Below are positions 8,815 through 18,369 of a stretch of 64,000 nt of DNA, one piece after another. The translations under genes were made by a program, and so were the position numbers. Source of the stretch: Bradyrhizobium sp. 149. GTDB taxonomy: Bacteria; Pseudomonadota; Alphaproteobacteria; Rhizobiales; Xanthobacteraceae. The notes below the pieces were generated by a model. It saw only the letters and a program-made list of their open reading frames with translations, had not been told where the DNA came from and made no database searches. Where the stretch lies: assembly GCF_023073915.1 (NCBI RefSeq), contig NZ_JADPKK010000022.1:1488001-1552000 (forward strand). The letters are read 5' to 3'. The number at the start of each line of letters is the position of its first letter. The stretch's first letter is position 1.

Positions 8815-9489
8815 CTACTTCTCCTCGGCCATGAGATAGCCGACGCCGCGGATGGTGTGGATCACGACCTTGGCGCCGTGCTCGGCGAGCTGCTTGCGCA
8901 GCCGCGAGACGTAGACCTCGACCGCATTGGAGGCGACCTCGCCGTCGAGCCCGAAAATGTGATCCTCGACATTCTTCTTCGGCACCACCCGCCCCTGTCG
9001 GCGCAGCAGGATCTCCAGCACCGAGGTCTCGCGCGCGGAGATGATGCGCGGCTGGTCGTCGACGAAGATCTGGCGACTTTCGGTGTCGTAGACGAGATTG
9101 GCGAGGCGCAGCGAGCGGCCGAGCAACTGACCCGGCCGGCGCAAGATCGCCTCCAGCCGCGCCACCAGCTCCTCCATCGCGAACGGCTTTGCGAGATAGT
9201 CGTCGGCGCCGCTGCGCAAGCCGTTGACGCGATCCTGCAAGCCACCGCGCGCGGTCAGCACCAGCACCGGCAGCGGCTCCATCTGCCGGCGCAGCTCGCG
9301 CAGCACCGACAGGCCGTCGCCGTCGGGCAGTCCGAGGTCGAGGATCATGGCGGCATAGCTGACGCTGCTCACCGCCTCGCGCGCCTCGGCGGCGCTGCGG
9401 ACAATGTCGCTCTCATAGCCGGCCGCCGACAGCCCGCCTGCAACGAGCCGCGACAGCTCCGCATTGTCCTCGACGATCAGTAGACGCAT
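8815..9489 (-). CDS. OmpR-family response regulator, TctD/QseB-like
   Basis: A 224-residue regulator with a receiver domain (phospho-acceptor D51 in ILDLGLPDGDG, conserved lysine in AKPF) and a winged-helix DNA-binding domain (ISARETSVLEILLRR, then VSRLRKQL and a TIRGVGY wing). It is the partner of the kinase encoded immediately downstream. The ATG at 9489 is the only sensible start, since the receiver fold begins at residue 2. Confidence 0.95.
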   Translation of the reverse strand: MRLLIVEDNAELSRLVAGGLSAAGYESDIVRSAAEAREAVSSVSYAAMILDLGLPDGDGLSVLRELRRQMEPLPVLVLTARGGLQDRVNGLRSGADDYLAKPFAMEELVARLEAILRRPGQLLGRSLRLANLVYDTESRQIFVDDQPRIISARETSVLEILLRRQGRVVPKKNVEDHIFGLDGEVASNAVEVYVSRLRKQLAEHGAKVVIHTIRGVGYLMAEEK

Positions 9490-9840
9490 GGCATTCCCGT
9501 CGGATGCTCCGGTGCAGGCACGGCCCGCGCCGCATCTACGATCTCTTCCACCATCCGCACGATTTCGGCCAGAACAAAAGCGAGCCCGGTTTCGCTTTTA
9601 ACCCCGTCAGGTTGGTGTAAGCTAGCCCTGCGCGTGCCCATATGGCCGCGCATGTCGGCTGCTGGGCTGCAGGCAAGAATCGGCGGCTCGATCAAACGTT
9701 ACCGCTTCTGACCCAATCTGGCATCGAGCGTCCCACGGCTATTCGCCGGAACGTGAACCCCTGTCACACTTGCGATCCGCGGCTAGCCCTGGGCTTTTTT
9801 GGATAACGATGAAGCTGTTCTCAAAGAGGAGGAAGCTGCA
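9490..9840. other. Divergent non-coding region
   Basis: About 350 bases lie between the divergent response-regulator and methyltransferase genes. The 10-base word GCTAGCCCTG occurs twice in direct orientation (9621-9630 and 9782-9791). The second copy runs into AGCCCTGGGCTTTTTT, a very short hairpin with a T run. No convincing gene or consensus promoter is seen. Confidence 0.4.
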
Positions 9841-10902
9841 ATGCGTGAACCAAACCCTGAAAAGCTGAACGCGCTGGTAGGAAAGCTGGTTGGCGACCTC
9901 GGCATCGCGCTTGGCGGCGCAAGCATACTGCTCGGCGATCGCCTCGGGCTCTACAAGGCGATGGCGGACGGTGCCGTGATCACTCCGTCCGAGCTTGCGA
10001 AGAAGACCGGCCTGCATGAGCGTTACCTGCGCGAATGGCTGTCCGGGCAGGCCGCCTCCGGATACATCGACTACCATCCGGAAAAGAATGCGTTCTCACT
10101 CTCGGCGGAGCAAGCCATGGCGTTCGCCGAAGAGGGTTCGCCAGCCTTCTTTGCCGGCGCATTCGATGTCGTGCAGTCCACCTATCTCGATGAACCCAAG
10201 GTGGCCGAAGCGTTCCGAACCGGGAAAGGCGTTGGTTGGCACGAGCATTCGAAGTGTCTTTTCTCCGGCACCGAACGCTTCTTCAGGCCGGGCTATAACG
10301 CCAATCTGGTTTCGAACTGGATTCCGACGCTCGAGGGTGTCGAGGCGAAACTGAAAGCCGGCGTGACGGTGGCCGATGTCGGATGCGGCCATGGCGCCTC
10401 TACGATTGTGATGGCGCAGGCCTACCCCAATTCAGAGTTTTTCGGGTTCGATTACCACAAGCCTTCGATTGAACGCGCGAAGGTCCTGGCGCAAGAAGCG
10501 GGAGTTGGAGACCGCATCACGTTCGCGCAGGCCAGCGCCAAGGACTTTCCAGCGAAGGACTACGATCTGGTGGCCTTCTTCGATTGCCTGCATGACATGG
10601 GCGATCCCGTGGGTGCAGGCAAGCATGTCAAGGAAACGCTAGCCAAGGATGGATCGTGGATGATCGTCGAACCGTTTGCTCATGACAATCTCAAGGACAA
10701 TCTCAACCCGGTCGGATGCGTCTACTATCACGCCTCGACATTCATCTGTACGCCGGCATCACTGTCTCAGGAAGTGGGCTTGGGGCTCGGCGCGCAGGCC
10801 GGTGAAAGCAGATTGCGTCAGGTCGCGACCGAAGCGGGCTTCAGGCGCTTCCGCCGCGCCACCGAGACGCCGTTCAACATGATCTTCGAAGTGCGTTCTT
10901 GA
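9841..10902 (+). CDS. SAM-dependent methyltransferase with winged-helix N-terminus (Rv2258c-like)
   Basis: A 353-residue class I methyltransferase. The N-terminal 85 or so residues read as a winged helix (TPSELAKKTGLHERYLREWLSG), and the Rossmann domain starts at VADVGCGHGAS (SAM motif I) with FFDCLHDM as motif III-like. This domain order is that of the Rv2258c-like group; the substrate is unknown. The ATG at 9841 follows AGAGGAGGAAG, a strong binding site, so it is preferred over the TTG at 9799. The gene stands alone. Confidence 0.85.
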   Translation: MREPNPEKLNALVGKLVGDLGIALGGASILLGDRLGLYKAMADGAVITPSELAKKTGLHERYLREWLSGQAASGYIDYHPEKNAFSLSAEQAMAFAEEGSPAFFAGAFDVVQSTYLDEPKVAEAFRTGKGVGWHEHSKCLFSGTERFFRPGYNANLVSNWIPTLEGVEAKLKAGVTVADVGCGHGASTIVMAQAYPNSEFFGFDYHKPSIERAKVLAQEAGVGDRITFAQASAKDFPAKDYDLVAFFDCLHDMGDPVGAGKHVKETLAKDGSWMIVEPFAHDNLKDNLNPVGCVYYHASTFICTPASLSQEVGLGLGAQAGESRLRQVATEAGFRRFRRATETPFNMIFEVRS

Positions 10903-11035
10903 CCGATCCGACAGTCGCTCGGTCCTGCAAGCCGCCGCGCGCTAAGGACAGATGCCCTGGCGTCGCGGCGCGCGCTAGCAACTTCCAAGTCGGTATCGCA
11001 TTGGTCCGTGCCCTGACGAAGTGAGGAGCTTGCCG

Positions 11036-11893
11036 GTGATAACGATTCCAGAACTGACGTCCCAGGCGCTCGGTGCGTTCCTGATCTCGGAGACAAGAGG
11101 CCGCTTCGGCTCGTCGCATGCCACCTTACCGGAATTGCTCCCCTACGCGGCAAAGCTGGCCCTGGAATGTATCGGCAACAGCGATGCATTATACCACAAC
11201 GTCGAGCACACAATGTTGGTCACGCTGGTCGGGCACGACATTCTGATCGGCCGCTCCCTCCTGAGGCCAACGACGGCGAGCGATTATGCTCACTTCATCC
11301 TGGCGTGTCTGATTCACGACATCGGCTACGTCCGGGGAATAATCCATGGAGACCAAGAGGGAGCCTATGTCGTTGATAGCACCGGCCGAACGGTTGAGTT
11401 GCCGATCGGCTCCTCCGATGCAGCGCTTGCACCCTATCACGTGGACCGTTCGAAATTGTTCGCCCTGGAGCGTCTCGACGCAGTCGACCACATCGACGCT
11501 GCTCGCGTTGCCAGGGCCATCGAATATACCCGCTTTCCGTATGCAGACGCACCAACGAGCGAACTCAAGGATGACTTGGACGAGGAGGAAGGTTTGCTGC
11601 TGCGCGCCGCTGATCTGATTGGTCAGCTCGGCGATCCAAACTACATGAAGAAATCAAATGCGCTCTTTTATGAATTCGAGGAGATCGGACTCAACAAATC
11701 GCTCGGATACGCCACGCCCGCGGATGTGGTGTATAAATACCCACAATTCTACTGGACCAAGGTTGCACCCCAAATCCAGGCCGCGATCCGCTGTTTGAAT
11801 GTAACCTCGAGCGGACGGCAATGGATCAGCAGCCTATATGGCAATGTCCTACGCGCTGAGCGAGAAGTCAGACTGTCTGGCCCACAGCTTTAG
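11036..11893 (+). CDS. HD-domain metal-dependent phosphohydrolase
   Basis: A 285-residue cytoplasmic protein with an HD signature: YHNVEHTMLV supplies the first histidine and CLIHDIGYV the HD pair, so it probably binds two metals and cleaves a phosphodiester or nucleotide. The GTG at 11036 is chosen because GAGGAG sits 8 bases upstream; a GTG at 11021 in the same frame adds five residues. The substrate cannot be told. It has no obvious operon partner. Confidence 0.75.
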   Translation: MITIPELTSQALGAFLISETRGRFGSSHATLPELLPYAAKLALECIGNSDALYHNVEHTMLVTLVGHDILIGRSLLRPTTASDYAHFILACLIHDIGYVRGIIHGDQEGAYVVDSTGRTVELPIGSSDAALAPYHVDRSKLFALERLDAVDHIDAARVARAIEYTRFPYADAPTSELKDDLDEEEGLLLRAADLIGQLGDPNYMKKSNALFYEFEEIGLNKSLGYATPADVVYKYPQFYWTKVAPQIQAAIRCLNVTSSGRQWISSLYGNVLRAEREVRLSGPQL

Positions 11894-12136
11894 ATCGGCA
11901 CTCCCAAAGGATGGTTTGCGGCAAAATGGCCCGCACAGCCTGACACGGCACCGTGATCGGCTACTCGTCCCCTATTGCACGCGCGGGTTTGCCACCGTCG
12001 GAGGCCCTTCGCCGGGGGCCCTCGCGCGGACTCGTAGGTCTGCTTTTGATCAAGGAACCAACTCCCCTGCATCTCCGTTTGCTTCGGCTGCAACATTTCT
12101 CATTTGCATGGGGCATCGTGCAGACCACCTGAGGTA

Positions 12137-13201
12137 ATGCACATGCGGATTGCACGAGGAACACGTTCCGGCTCGTTTCTGTCCAACTGTCTGACCACCT
12201 TCACGCGACATCCGGGTGCCACCGCGTTCGCAGCCGCAGGTGCCCTCCTCGCAGCTACCGCAATCGTAAACCGGCGGCTCGCGAGCAAGGCCCAACGCGA
12301 TAATCCTCCGCAGGGGCGGTTCATCGACATGGAGGGAGTTCGCCTGCACTATTTGGAACGAGGTAGAGGCAAACCCCTGGTTCTGTTTCACGGCAACGGC
12401 AGCATGATCCAGGATTTCGACTCGAGTGGGTTGATTGATCTCGCAGCCGAGAACTACAGGGTCATCGTGTTCGATCGGCCGGGTTTTGGGCATAGCTCGC
12501 GGCCGAGGCATGTCGTCTGGACCCCGGAATCCCAGGCGGACCTGTTCAAGAAGGCGCTCGATCGACTGGGCGTCTCTCAAGCAATTGTCTTGGGTCATTC
12601 GTGGGGAGCGTCGGTTGCGGTTGCGCTGGCGATCAGACATCCTTCGTTCGTGCAGGCTCTCGTGCTGGCCTCGGGATATTATTTCCCAACTCCCCGCTCG
12701 GACAGCGCGGCGTCGGTGCTTTCCGCCATACCGGTGCTCGGGGACGTCATCAGCTACACTATTTCCCCGCTAGCCGGCCGGATGATGTGGCCCGCGCTGC
12801 TGCGCAAGCTGTTTGGCCCCCGGCTGGTCCCGAACAAGTTCGCGGGCTTCCCGAAAGAAATGGCGCTCCGCCCGTCACAGATGCGGGCGGCGGCGGCCGA
12901 AGCGACGATGTTGATCCCCGCCGCATTCTTAGGCTCGAAGACGTACGGAGAACTCAAGATGCCGACGATCATTGTCGCGGGCCAGGGCGACCGTCTGATC
13001 GATATCAAGCAGTCGGTCAGGCTCCATGGCGAGGTCAAGCAGAGCAAATTGCGCCGGATCGACGGAGCGGGGCACATGATTCATCATTCCGCAACTGCTG
13101 ACGTTATGGCGGCCATCGACGAAGCCGCTGCCGAGGCCGTGTTGATCCATGGGAGGGAAAGCCCCGGCGTACAACACGCCCAAGAGACCTCCGGCGCCTG
13201 A
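12137..13201 (+). CDS. Alpha/beta hydrolase with N-terminal membrane segment
   Basis: A 354-residue serine hydrolase. The N-terminus is basic with a hydrophobic segment (TAFAAAGALLAATAIV), so it is probably membrane-anchored or exported. The catalytic set is visible: nucleophile in LGHSWGAS, aspartate in GQGDRLID, histidine in GAGHMIHH, and an oxyanion HGNG stretch. The start is ATG 12137 or ATG 12143; CTGAGGT lies just upstream and fits the second slightly better. The family includes epoxide hydrolases, lipases and C-C hydrolases; no closer call is safe. Confidence 0.8.
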   Translation: MHMRIARGTRSGSFLSNCLTTFTRHPGATAFAAAGALLAATAIVNRRLASKAQRDNPPQGRFIDMEGVRLHYLERGRGKPLVLFHGNGSMIQDFDSSGLIDLAAENYRVIVFDRPGFGHSSRPRHVVWTPESQADLFKKALDRLGVSQAIVLGHSWGASVAVALAIRHPSFVQALVLASGYYFPTPRSDSAASVLSAIPVLGDVISYTISPLAGRMMWPALLRKLFGPRLVPNKFAGFPKEMALRPSQMRAAAAEATMLIPAAFLGSKTYGELKMPTIIVAGQGDRLIDIKQSVRLHGEVKQSKLRRIDGAGHMIHHSATADVMAAIDEAAAEAVLIHGRESPGVQHAQETSGA

Positions 13202-13386
13202 GGCGGATTGCTGGCGAGAAAGCGGCAGTCTGGTCACTTCCAAACGCACCGGCGGTACCGAGTTGGTACTAGTCTCGTCATTGGCAAGACGTAGTTACCC
13301 CAGAGAGCTCGACGCGATATACTATCTGTCTATCGCCGGTCGGCAGAGGTGCCGATTTGGCTGGATAAGCAGGAAAGCAGAGCACA

Positions 13387-14388
13387 ATGTTTCCTGGCCA
13401 CGTGACTATGCCCTTGTGGCACGAAAAACACCTCCGGGCTGCAACTCGCGCCGCCGGTGTCGCTCTATGGTCCTGGAACGTTGACACTGACGCCATCACC
13501 ATGGATGAGCCCGCGTACGACCTTTGGCAGGTATCCAAGGGCGAGCAGAAAATTACGTTTGAGATACTTTCCAAAAACATCCACCCAGCCGATCTCGAGA
13601 GGGTCAGATCAGCATTTGCGGCCACTCGCGCAGTCGTAGGCTCTTACGAGATAGATTTTCGTATTCTAACCGGAAGCGATATCCGTTGGATTTCCGCTCG
13701 GGGCCAAGGAGACGACGCCGACATAGCGGATCGAACCATGTTCGGTATTTTTCTGGATGTGACCCAACGCAAGCAAGCTGAGGAAGCCAACGAGCTACTA
13801 GCGGGCGAGATGAGCCACCGGCTGAAAAACCTTCTCACCGTCGCAACGGCGCTTACGCAAATTACCTCGCGCTCGGCAGCATCAAAAGAAGATATGGCCC
13901 AGGAACTGACCAGTCGCCTGATCGCGCTTGGACGTGCTCAGGACCTTGTTCGCCCGGTACCAGGACGAAATAGAGGCGGGACGCTTCTTGGAGACCTCAT
14001 CTCTGTTCTGCTTGCACCGTACGACGAGAAGGGAGCCAGCGTTCGTATTCGCGTCTCGGTCCCCAAGATGAACGTGGGAGAGGGTTCCAGCACAGCACTC
14101 GCCTTGGTGATGCACGAGCTAGCAACCAACTCTGCGAAATACGGTGCGCTGTCGCTTTCGAGTGGCACATTGGACGTATCGTGCAACGCCCACGAGGACG
14201 AGGTCGCGGTCAAGTGGACGGAACGGGGTGGTCCCCCTGTTGTCGCTCCAACAAAGCTCGAAGGCTTCGGAAGCCAGTTGGTGCACCGAAGTATGGCCGC
14301 CCAGCTTGGCGGCGCTGTAAGTTTTGACTGGTCGGAAGAGGGTGTGGTGGTCATCCTGCGAATGAGTAAAGACCGTCTTGCGAGTTGA
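13387..14388 (+). CDS. HWE-family sensor histidine kinase with PAS domain
   Basis: A 333-residue soluble kinase. Residues about 15-130 form a PAS domain ending in DVTQRKQAEE. The phospho-acceptor is H144 in EMSHRLKNLL. The HWE signature is complete: the HELATNSAKYGAL N-box and VKWTERGGP with the WxE motif, then GFGSQLV. HWE kinases are abundant in rhizobia and often act in light or general stress control. No response regulator is adjacent, so it is an orphan. Confidence 0.9.
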   Translation: MFPGHVTMPLWHEKHLRAATRAAGVALWSWNVDTDAITMDEPAYDLWQVSKGEQKITFEILSKNIHPADLERVRSAFAATRAVVGSYEIDFRILTGSDIRWISARGQGDDADIADRTMFGIFLDVTQRKQAEEANELLAGEMSHRLKNLLTVATALTQITSRSAASKEDMAQELTSRLIALGRAQDLVRPVPGRNRGGTLLGDLISVLLAPYDEKGASVRIRVSVPKMNVGEGSSTALALVMHELATNSAKYGALSLSSGTLDVSCNAHEDEVAVKWTERGGPPVVAPTKLEGFGSQLVHRSMAAQLGGAVSFDWSEEGVVVILRMSKDRLAS

Positions 14389-14427
14389 TGTTCAGCTGAT
14401 TTCCCGCGCACGCTCCTCTCGCCGGTG

Positions 14428-14790
14428 TCAGCGACTGGGCTGACCTGACTTCGCACGATGCTCCTGAAGAGCTGCTCTGAGTTCAGCCAGCTGATCGCCT
14501 GTTGCACCCAGCTCTGCGTCGGCCCGATCTGTCGGCAAGTCCATGTAAGCGACTGGCTGATCGAACTGACTCGCTGTGAAGTCATACCTTAGGCCGTCGA
14601 TCCGATTGTAAAAATGGTCGCCGGCCGGCAGAGGCGTCTTCAGCAAGTCGCCGCCGAACAGTTCGTGAACGAGAAGCGAGGTGACGTTGCATTGCCCTGC
14701 CGCCAGATTGTTCACCGTCCATTGGCTCGCGGTTGCCAACGACCAGGCTTTGCGCAGCGCGCGTTGAACCTCATCGGGATCGAAGCTCAT
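14428..14790 (-). CDS. YunG-like conserved hypothetical protein
   Basis: A 120-residue soluble protein. The core CNVTSLLVHELFGGDLL, HFYNRI and DFTASQF resembles the YunG-like family, small proteins of unknown function with a conserved Cys/His/Asp set that recalls papain-like peptidases. That comparison is from memory. The ATG at 14790 is chosen because GGGAG stands 7 bases upstream; an open frame reaches 14820. It is convergent with the HWE kinase gene. Confidence 0.6.
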   Translation of the reverse strand: MSFDPDEVQRALRKAWSLATASQWTVNNLAAGQCNVTSLLVHELFGGDLLKTPLPAGDHFYNRIDGLRYDFTASQFDQPVAYMDLPTDRADAELGATGDQLAELRAALQEHRAKSGQPSR

Positions 14791-14820
14791 CGTCACTCCC
14801 AGGGATCGGCACCGAAGCAA

Positions 14821-15203
14821 TAATTTCGGATTATACGATTATGCCTTTCTGCCACTGTTTTGCCCGACGAGTCAAACGTCCTGCCTGAAGCACTCGCTTG
14901 GTGCTCCCGGGCACACACCCGCCTTGGCTCCCAAAATGCGGAGTTGCCTCCGACCGCGCGATGATCGGGCCTGCCTGCAATTAGCTCCATCGCATCAAGC
15001 TGTTGGCTGCACTCACAGCGCCTTGTCTCCTCACCCCTCGTCTACTGTGCATGGGGTTGTTTTTCAGCTTTTTGTTGGACGCCCCGCTCGTACCGGGGAC
15101 GACGCCGCTCCGCAGGCTCCACGTCCCCTACTCGATCGCGCCAAAGAAAAGCCCGGCCTCGCGAACGAGACCGGGCGTGTCGCCTTCCGACGTCTTGCGA
15201 AGA
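14821..15203. other. Non-coding gap with a terminator at its right end
   Basis: Apart from the hairpin at 15151-15176, no gene, repeat or clear promoter is seen in this stretch of about 380 bases between two - strand genes. Confidence 0.4.
15143..15176 (-). terminator. Rho-independent terminator of TRAP binding protein copy 2
   Basis: An 11-base stem with one mismatch (15151-15161 with 15166-15176) and a CGAA loop. On the - strand it is followed by TTTTCTTT (15143-15150). It lies about 28 bases past the stop of the gene at 15204. Confidence 0.85.
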
Positions 15204-16295
15204 TCAGCCGCGGGTGCGCGAGCGGATCATGAAGCTGTCGTAGGTGTATTCGGCGACCTGCCACCACAGATATTCGTCGGAGCGGTAGGCCTGCATGGCG
15301 TCGATCGACTTCTTGAAATCAGGATTCTTGGCCGAGATCTCCGCCCACAATTCGTTGGTTGCCTTGAGACAGGCTTCCAGAACTTCGTTGGTGAACGGAC
15401 GAAGCTGCGTTCCGCCGGCCACCAAGCGCTTCAGGGCGCCGGGGTTCACCATGTCGTAGCGTGCCGCCATCCAGGTGTTGGTGTTGACGGTCGCGTTGGT
15501 GAGGATCGCCTGGTAGCTCTTCGGCAGTTCGTTCCACTTGTCGATGTTGGCGAAGGCGTGAACGGTCGGACCACCTTCCCAGAAACCCGGATAGTAGTAG
15601 TATTTGGCGACCTTGGCGAAGCCGAGCTTCTCGTCATCGTAGGGGCCGACCCATTCGGCCGCGTCGATGGTGCCCTTCTCCAGCGACGGATAGATGTCGC
15701 CGCCGGCGAGCTGTTGCGGCACCACGCCGACCTTCTGGAGCACCTGGCCGGCAATGCCGCCGATGCGCATCTTGAGGCCCGAGAGGTCGGCAACGGTCTT
15801 GATCTCCTTGCGGAACCAGCCGCCCATCTGGGTGCCGGTGTTGCCGCAAGGGAAGCCCATCACGTTCGACTTCTTGAAGAACTCGTTGGCGAGCTCGTTG
15901 CCGCCGCCCTGGTACAACCAGGAATTCTGCTGGCGCGCGTTGAGGCCGAAAGGCACCGACGCGAAGATTGCGAAAGTCGGGTCTTTGCCGACGTAATAAT
16001 ACGACACGGTGTGGCACATCTCGACGGTGCCCTTCTGCGTCGCGTCCAGCGCCTGCAGGCCCGGAACGATCTCGCCCGCCTGGAAGACCTGGATCTGAAA
16101 CTTGTTGTCGGTCATCTCGGCGACGTACTTCGCCATCTGCTCGGCACCGCCATAAATGGTGTCGAGCGACTTCGGGAAGCTCGACGTCAGGCGCCACTTG
16201 ATCTCGGGCGAGGACTGCGCGATCGCTGGCGAGGCCACCGCGGCGGTCGCCGCCGCGCCGGCTGCCGACACTTTCAGGAAATCACGACGCTTCAT
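15204..16295 (-). CDS. TRAP transporter substrate-binding protein, TakP-like (copy 2, orphan)
   Basis: A 363-residue periplasmic receptor with a Tat signal (RRDFLK at residues 3-8, cleavage near AIAQS). It shares with the protein at 4732-5820 the RIGGIAG/RIGGFAG segment, GGDIYP-x-LEKGTIDAAEWVGPYDDE and the Tyr-rich YYYxGKDPTF stretch, so the two are paralogues with different ligand pockets. No permease gene is adjacent; it may share the QM permease at 2290-4554 or use a distant one. It has its own terminator, so it is a single-gene unit. Confidence 0.92.
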   Translation of the reverse strand: MKRRDFLKVSAAGAAATAAVASPAIAQSSPEIKWRLTSSFPKSLDTIYGGAEQMAKYVAEMTDNKFQIQVFQAGEIVPGLQALDATQKGTVEMCHTVSYYYVGKDPTFAIFASVPFGLNARQQNSWLYQGGGNELANEFFKKSNVMGFPCGNTGTQMGGWFRKEIKTVADLSGLKMRIGGIAGQVLQKVGVVPQQLAGGDIYPSLEKGTIDAAEWVGPYDDEKLGFAKVAKYYYYPGFWEGGPTVHAFANIDKWNELPKSYQAILTNATVNTNTWMAARYDMVNPGALKRLVAGGTQLRPFTNEVLEACLKATNELWAEISAKNPDFKKSIDAMQAYRSDEYLWWQVAEYTYDSFMIRSRTRG

Positions 16296-16501
16296 CTTCA
16301 GTCTCTCCTTGTTGGGGCGTTTCCCCTAACTTCCTCTTTGCTGCCGCTCATTCCGGCGACGCGCTTTTGGGCCGCGTCGAACCGAAGGGGCTTGACTGCC
16401 GTGGGCCTTTAACACGGAAGCCCCGCTTTCGAAACGCGACATTGGCATGACAGGGCTCTACGAAAGTCGCATGTCCCCAACGAATGGACGCACGGGCCGG
16501 G

Positions 16502-17641
16502 TCAGGCCGCCGCGATGACGCCCTTGAGCTGATCCCGCACCTGTCCCGCAATGGCGCGATAGATCGCCGCATGGGGACCGTCCGGCTCGCTGTCCACGAC
16601 GGGCGTGCCGGCATCCGAGGTGGCGCGAATCGCCATGTGCAGGGGGACCTCGCCCAGGAACGGCACCCCGAGCTTCTCGGCCTCGTGGCGCGCGCCGCCA
16701 TGGCCGAAAATGTCGGATTTCGTGCCGCAATGCGGGCATTGGAAATAGCTCATGTTCTCGACGATGCCGAGCACGGGCACGTTGACCTTCTTGAACATCG
16801 CAAGCCCCCGCCTTGCGTCGATCAGGGACAGGTCCTGCGGGGTCGAGACGATCACGGCGCCCTTCAAGGGGACGTTCTGTGCGAGCGTGAGCTGGGCATC
16901 ACCGGTGCCTGGCGGCATGTCGACGACGAGGACGTCGAGCGCGCCCCATGCGACGTCGCGCAGCATCTGCGTTACCGCCGACATCACCATCGGCCCGCGC
17001 CAGATCATCGCGGTCTCTTCTTCCACCAGGAAGCCGATCGACATGATGGCCACGCCAAAGCGCTTGAGTGGAATCATCTTGCGCTCGTCGTTCAGCTCCG
17101 GCTTGTCGTGCAGGCCCGTCAGCCGCGGCACCGAGGGGCCGTAGATGTCGGCATCGAGCAGCCCGACCTTGAGGCCGAGATCGCGCAGGCCCAGCGCAAG
17201 ATTGAGCGCGGTGGTGGACTTGCCGACGCCGCCCTTGCCCGAGGCGACCGCGATCACGGCCCCGACGCCCGGAATCTCGGACTGCCGCGCCATCGGCGAC
17301 TGGGCGCCGCCCTGTGGCGGCGGCTTGTGGGCATGGACCGGCTGCACGCCCGGGGTGCCGCGGCTGGGAGTTGGCGGCGGTGGCGGCGCACCGGCCTTGC
17401 GCTCGGCGGTCAGCGCCACCATGACGGTGGTTACACCGGGAATGGCGCGCACCGCGGCTTCGGCCTCGGCCCGGATGGACTCCCAGGCTCGCGCCTCGGC
17501 GGCATCGACATTGATCGAGAAGAACACCTTGCCGTCGGCCGCGCTGATCGCGCTCAGCACATCGGCATTGGTGAGCGCGACCCCGCGGGGCGACTTGATC
17601 CTGGCGAGGCTGTCGAGAACCTGTTGCTGCGTCACGCTCAA
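16502..17641 (-). CDS. apbC: Mrp/ApbC/NBP35-type iron-sulfur carrier ATPase
   Basis: A 379-residue cytoplasmic P-loop ATPase that holds and transfers 4Fe-4S clusters. It has an N-terminal MIP18-like domain (about 1-90), a Pro-rich linker (PPPPPTPSRG), the deviant Walker A GKGGVGKST at about residue 135, DMPPGTGDAQL, and the cluster-binding CPHC pair in FQCPHCG. This is the normal architecture and length. It is monocistronic as far as can be seen. An intergenic repeat sits just upstream of its start. Confidence 0.95.
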   Translation of the reverse strand: MSVTQQQVLDSLARIKSPRGVALTNADVLSAISAADGKVFFSINVDAAEARAWESIRAEAEAAVRAIPGVTTVMVALTAERKAGAPPPPPTPSRGTPGVQPVHAHKPPPQGGAQSPMARQSEIPGVGAVIAVASGKGGVGKSTTALNLALGLRDLGLKVGLLDADIYGPSVPRLTGLHDKPELNDERKMIPLKRFGVAIMSIGFLVEEETAMIWRGPMVMSAVTQMLRDVAWGALDVLVVDMPPGTGDAQLTLAQNVPLKGAVIVSTPQDLSLIDARRGLAMFKKVNVPVLGIVENMSYFQCPHCGTKSDIFGHGGARHEAEKLGVPFLGEVPLHMAIRATSDAGTPVVDSEPDGPHAAIYRAIAGQVRDQLKGVIAAA

Positions 17642-17658
17642 AGCGCATCTCCTGAACA

Positions 17659-17707
17659 GAGCATGATCCGGAAAAGTGTGGAGCGGTTTTCCGACCAGAT
17701 CATGCTC
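17659..17707. repeat. Rhizobiales palindromic intergenic repeat
   Basis: The arms GAGCATGATC (17659-17668) and GATCATGCTC (17698-17707) are perfect. Inside them CGGAAAA and TTTTCCG also pair, giving a long cruciform-like hairpin. The word matches from memory an element present many times in Bradyrhizobium and relatives. It lies between apbC and the VOC gene. Confidence 0.75.
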
Positions 17708-17749
17708 AAGGCTTTAGGATGCCCCATTAGAGCGGAAACGCCCAAAAGG

Positions 17750-18187
17750 CTACTGCCTGCCGATATCGTCAGCCATCTCGGCGGGCGCCGCCCCCTGCTC
17801 CAGGGCCGCCTCGTAATTGAGCTCGATCATGACCCCGTTGGGGTCGTGGACGAAGATCTGCCAGAGTTCGCCGCCGGGCACCTGGCGGGAGTCGAACTTC
17901 ATCCCCTTTGAGGCCAGCCGCTGCTTCATGCCGTCAAATCCGCGGCTGGCGAAGGCGACGTGGTGGACAACGCCGGAATCCGGCTTTTGTGGCTCAGCAG
18001 TCGGAGAAATATCGACGAGGTGCACCACCGGCTTGCCCTCGCTGTACATCCAGGCACCCGGGAAGGCGAAATCCGGCCGGGCGCCTTTTTCCAGGCCCAG
18101 CACGTCCTCGTAGAAGCTGACGGTCGCGGCCAGATTCCGGGTCCGGATGTTGAAATGATCGAGCACGCCCACGCTTACGCCGCCCAT
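17750..18187 (-). CDS. VOC-family protein (glyoxalase/dioxygenase fold)
   Basis: A 145-residue single-module vicinal-oxygen-chelate protein. The candidate metal ligands are His in LDHFNIRT, His in VVHHVAF and Glu in MIELNYE. The family covers lyases, dioxygenases and resistance proteins; the reaction is not readable. The ATG at 18187 with GGGAG upstream is preferred to the longer open frame that starts at 18247. Confidence 0.85.
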   Translation of the reverse strand: MGGVSVGVLDHFNIRTRNLAATVSFYEDVLGLEKGARPDFAFPGAWMYSEGKPVVHLVDISPTAEPQKPDSGVVHHVAFASRGFDGMKQRLASKGMKFDSRQVPGGELWQIFVHDPNGVMIELNYEAALEQGAAPAEMADDIGRQ

Positions 18188-18369
18188 GCCTTCGCTCCCT
18201 TTTTTTGAAGTCCTTAGGTCCGCCATCCTAGCACAGGCGCGAGCCAAACGAAGCCGTTGCCCTCCGGCCTCAAGGGTTTATGGTGCGCGCGATCTGCCGC
18301 AATGGCGGAACCCGGCGCCCCTCGCCGGGCAAGAACCGTAAAACCCAAACTACGGACAAGGTACTCCAG

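Noticed and set aside
15003..16412. A 469-codon + strand frame across the second TRAP receptor
   Set aside because: It is the antisense shadow of a highly conserved receptor gene in high-GC DNA.
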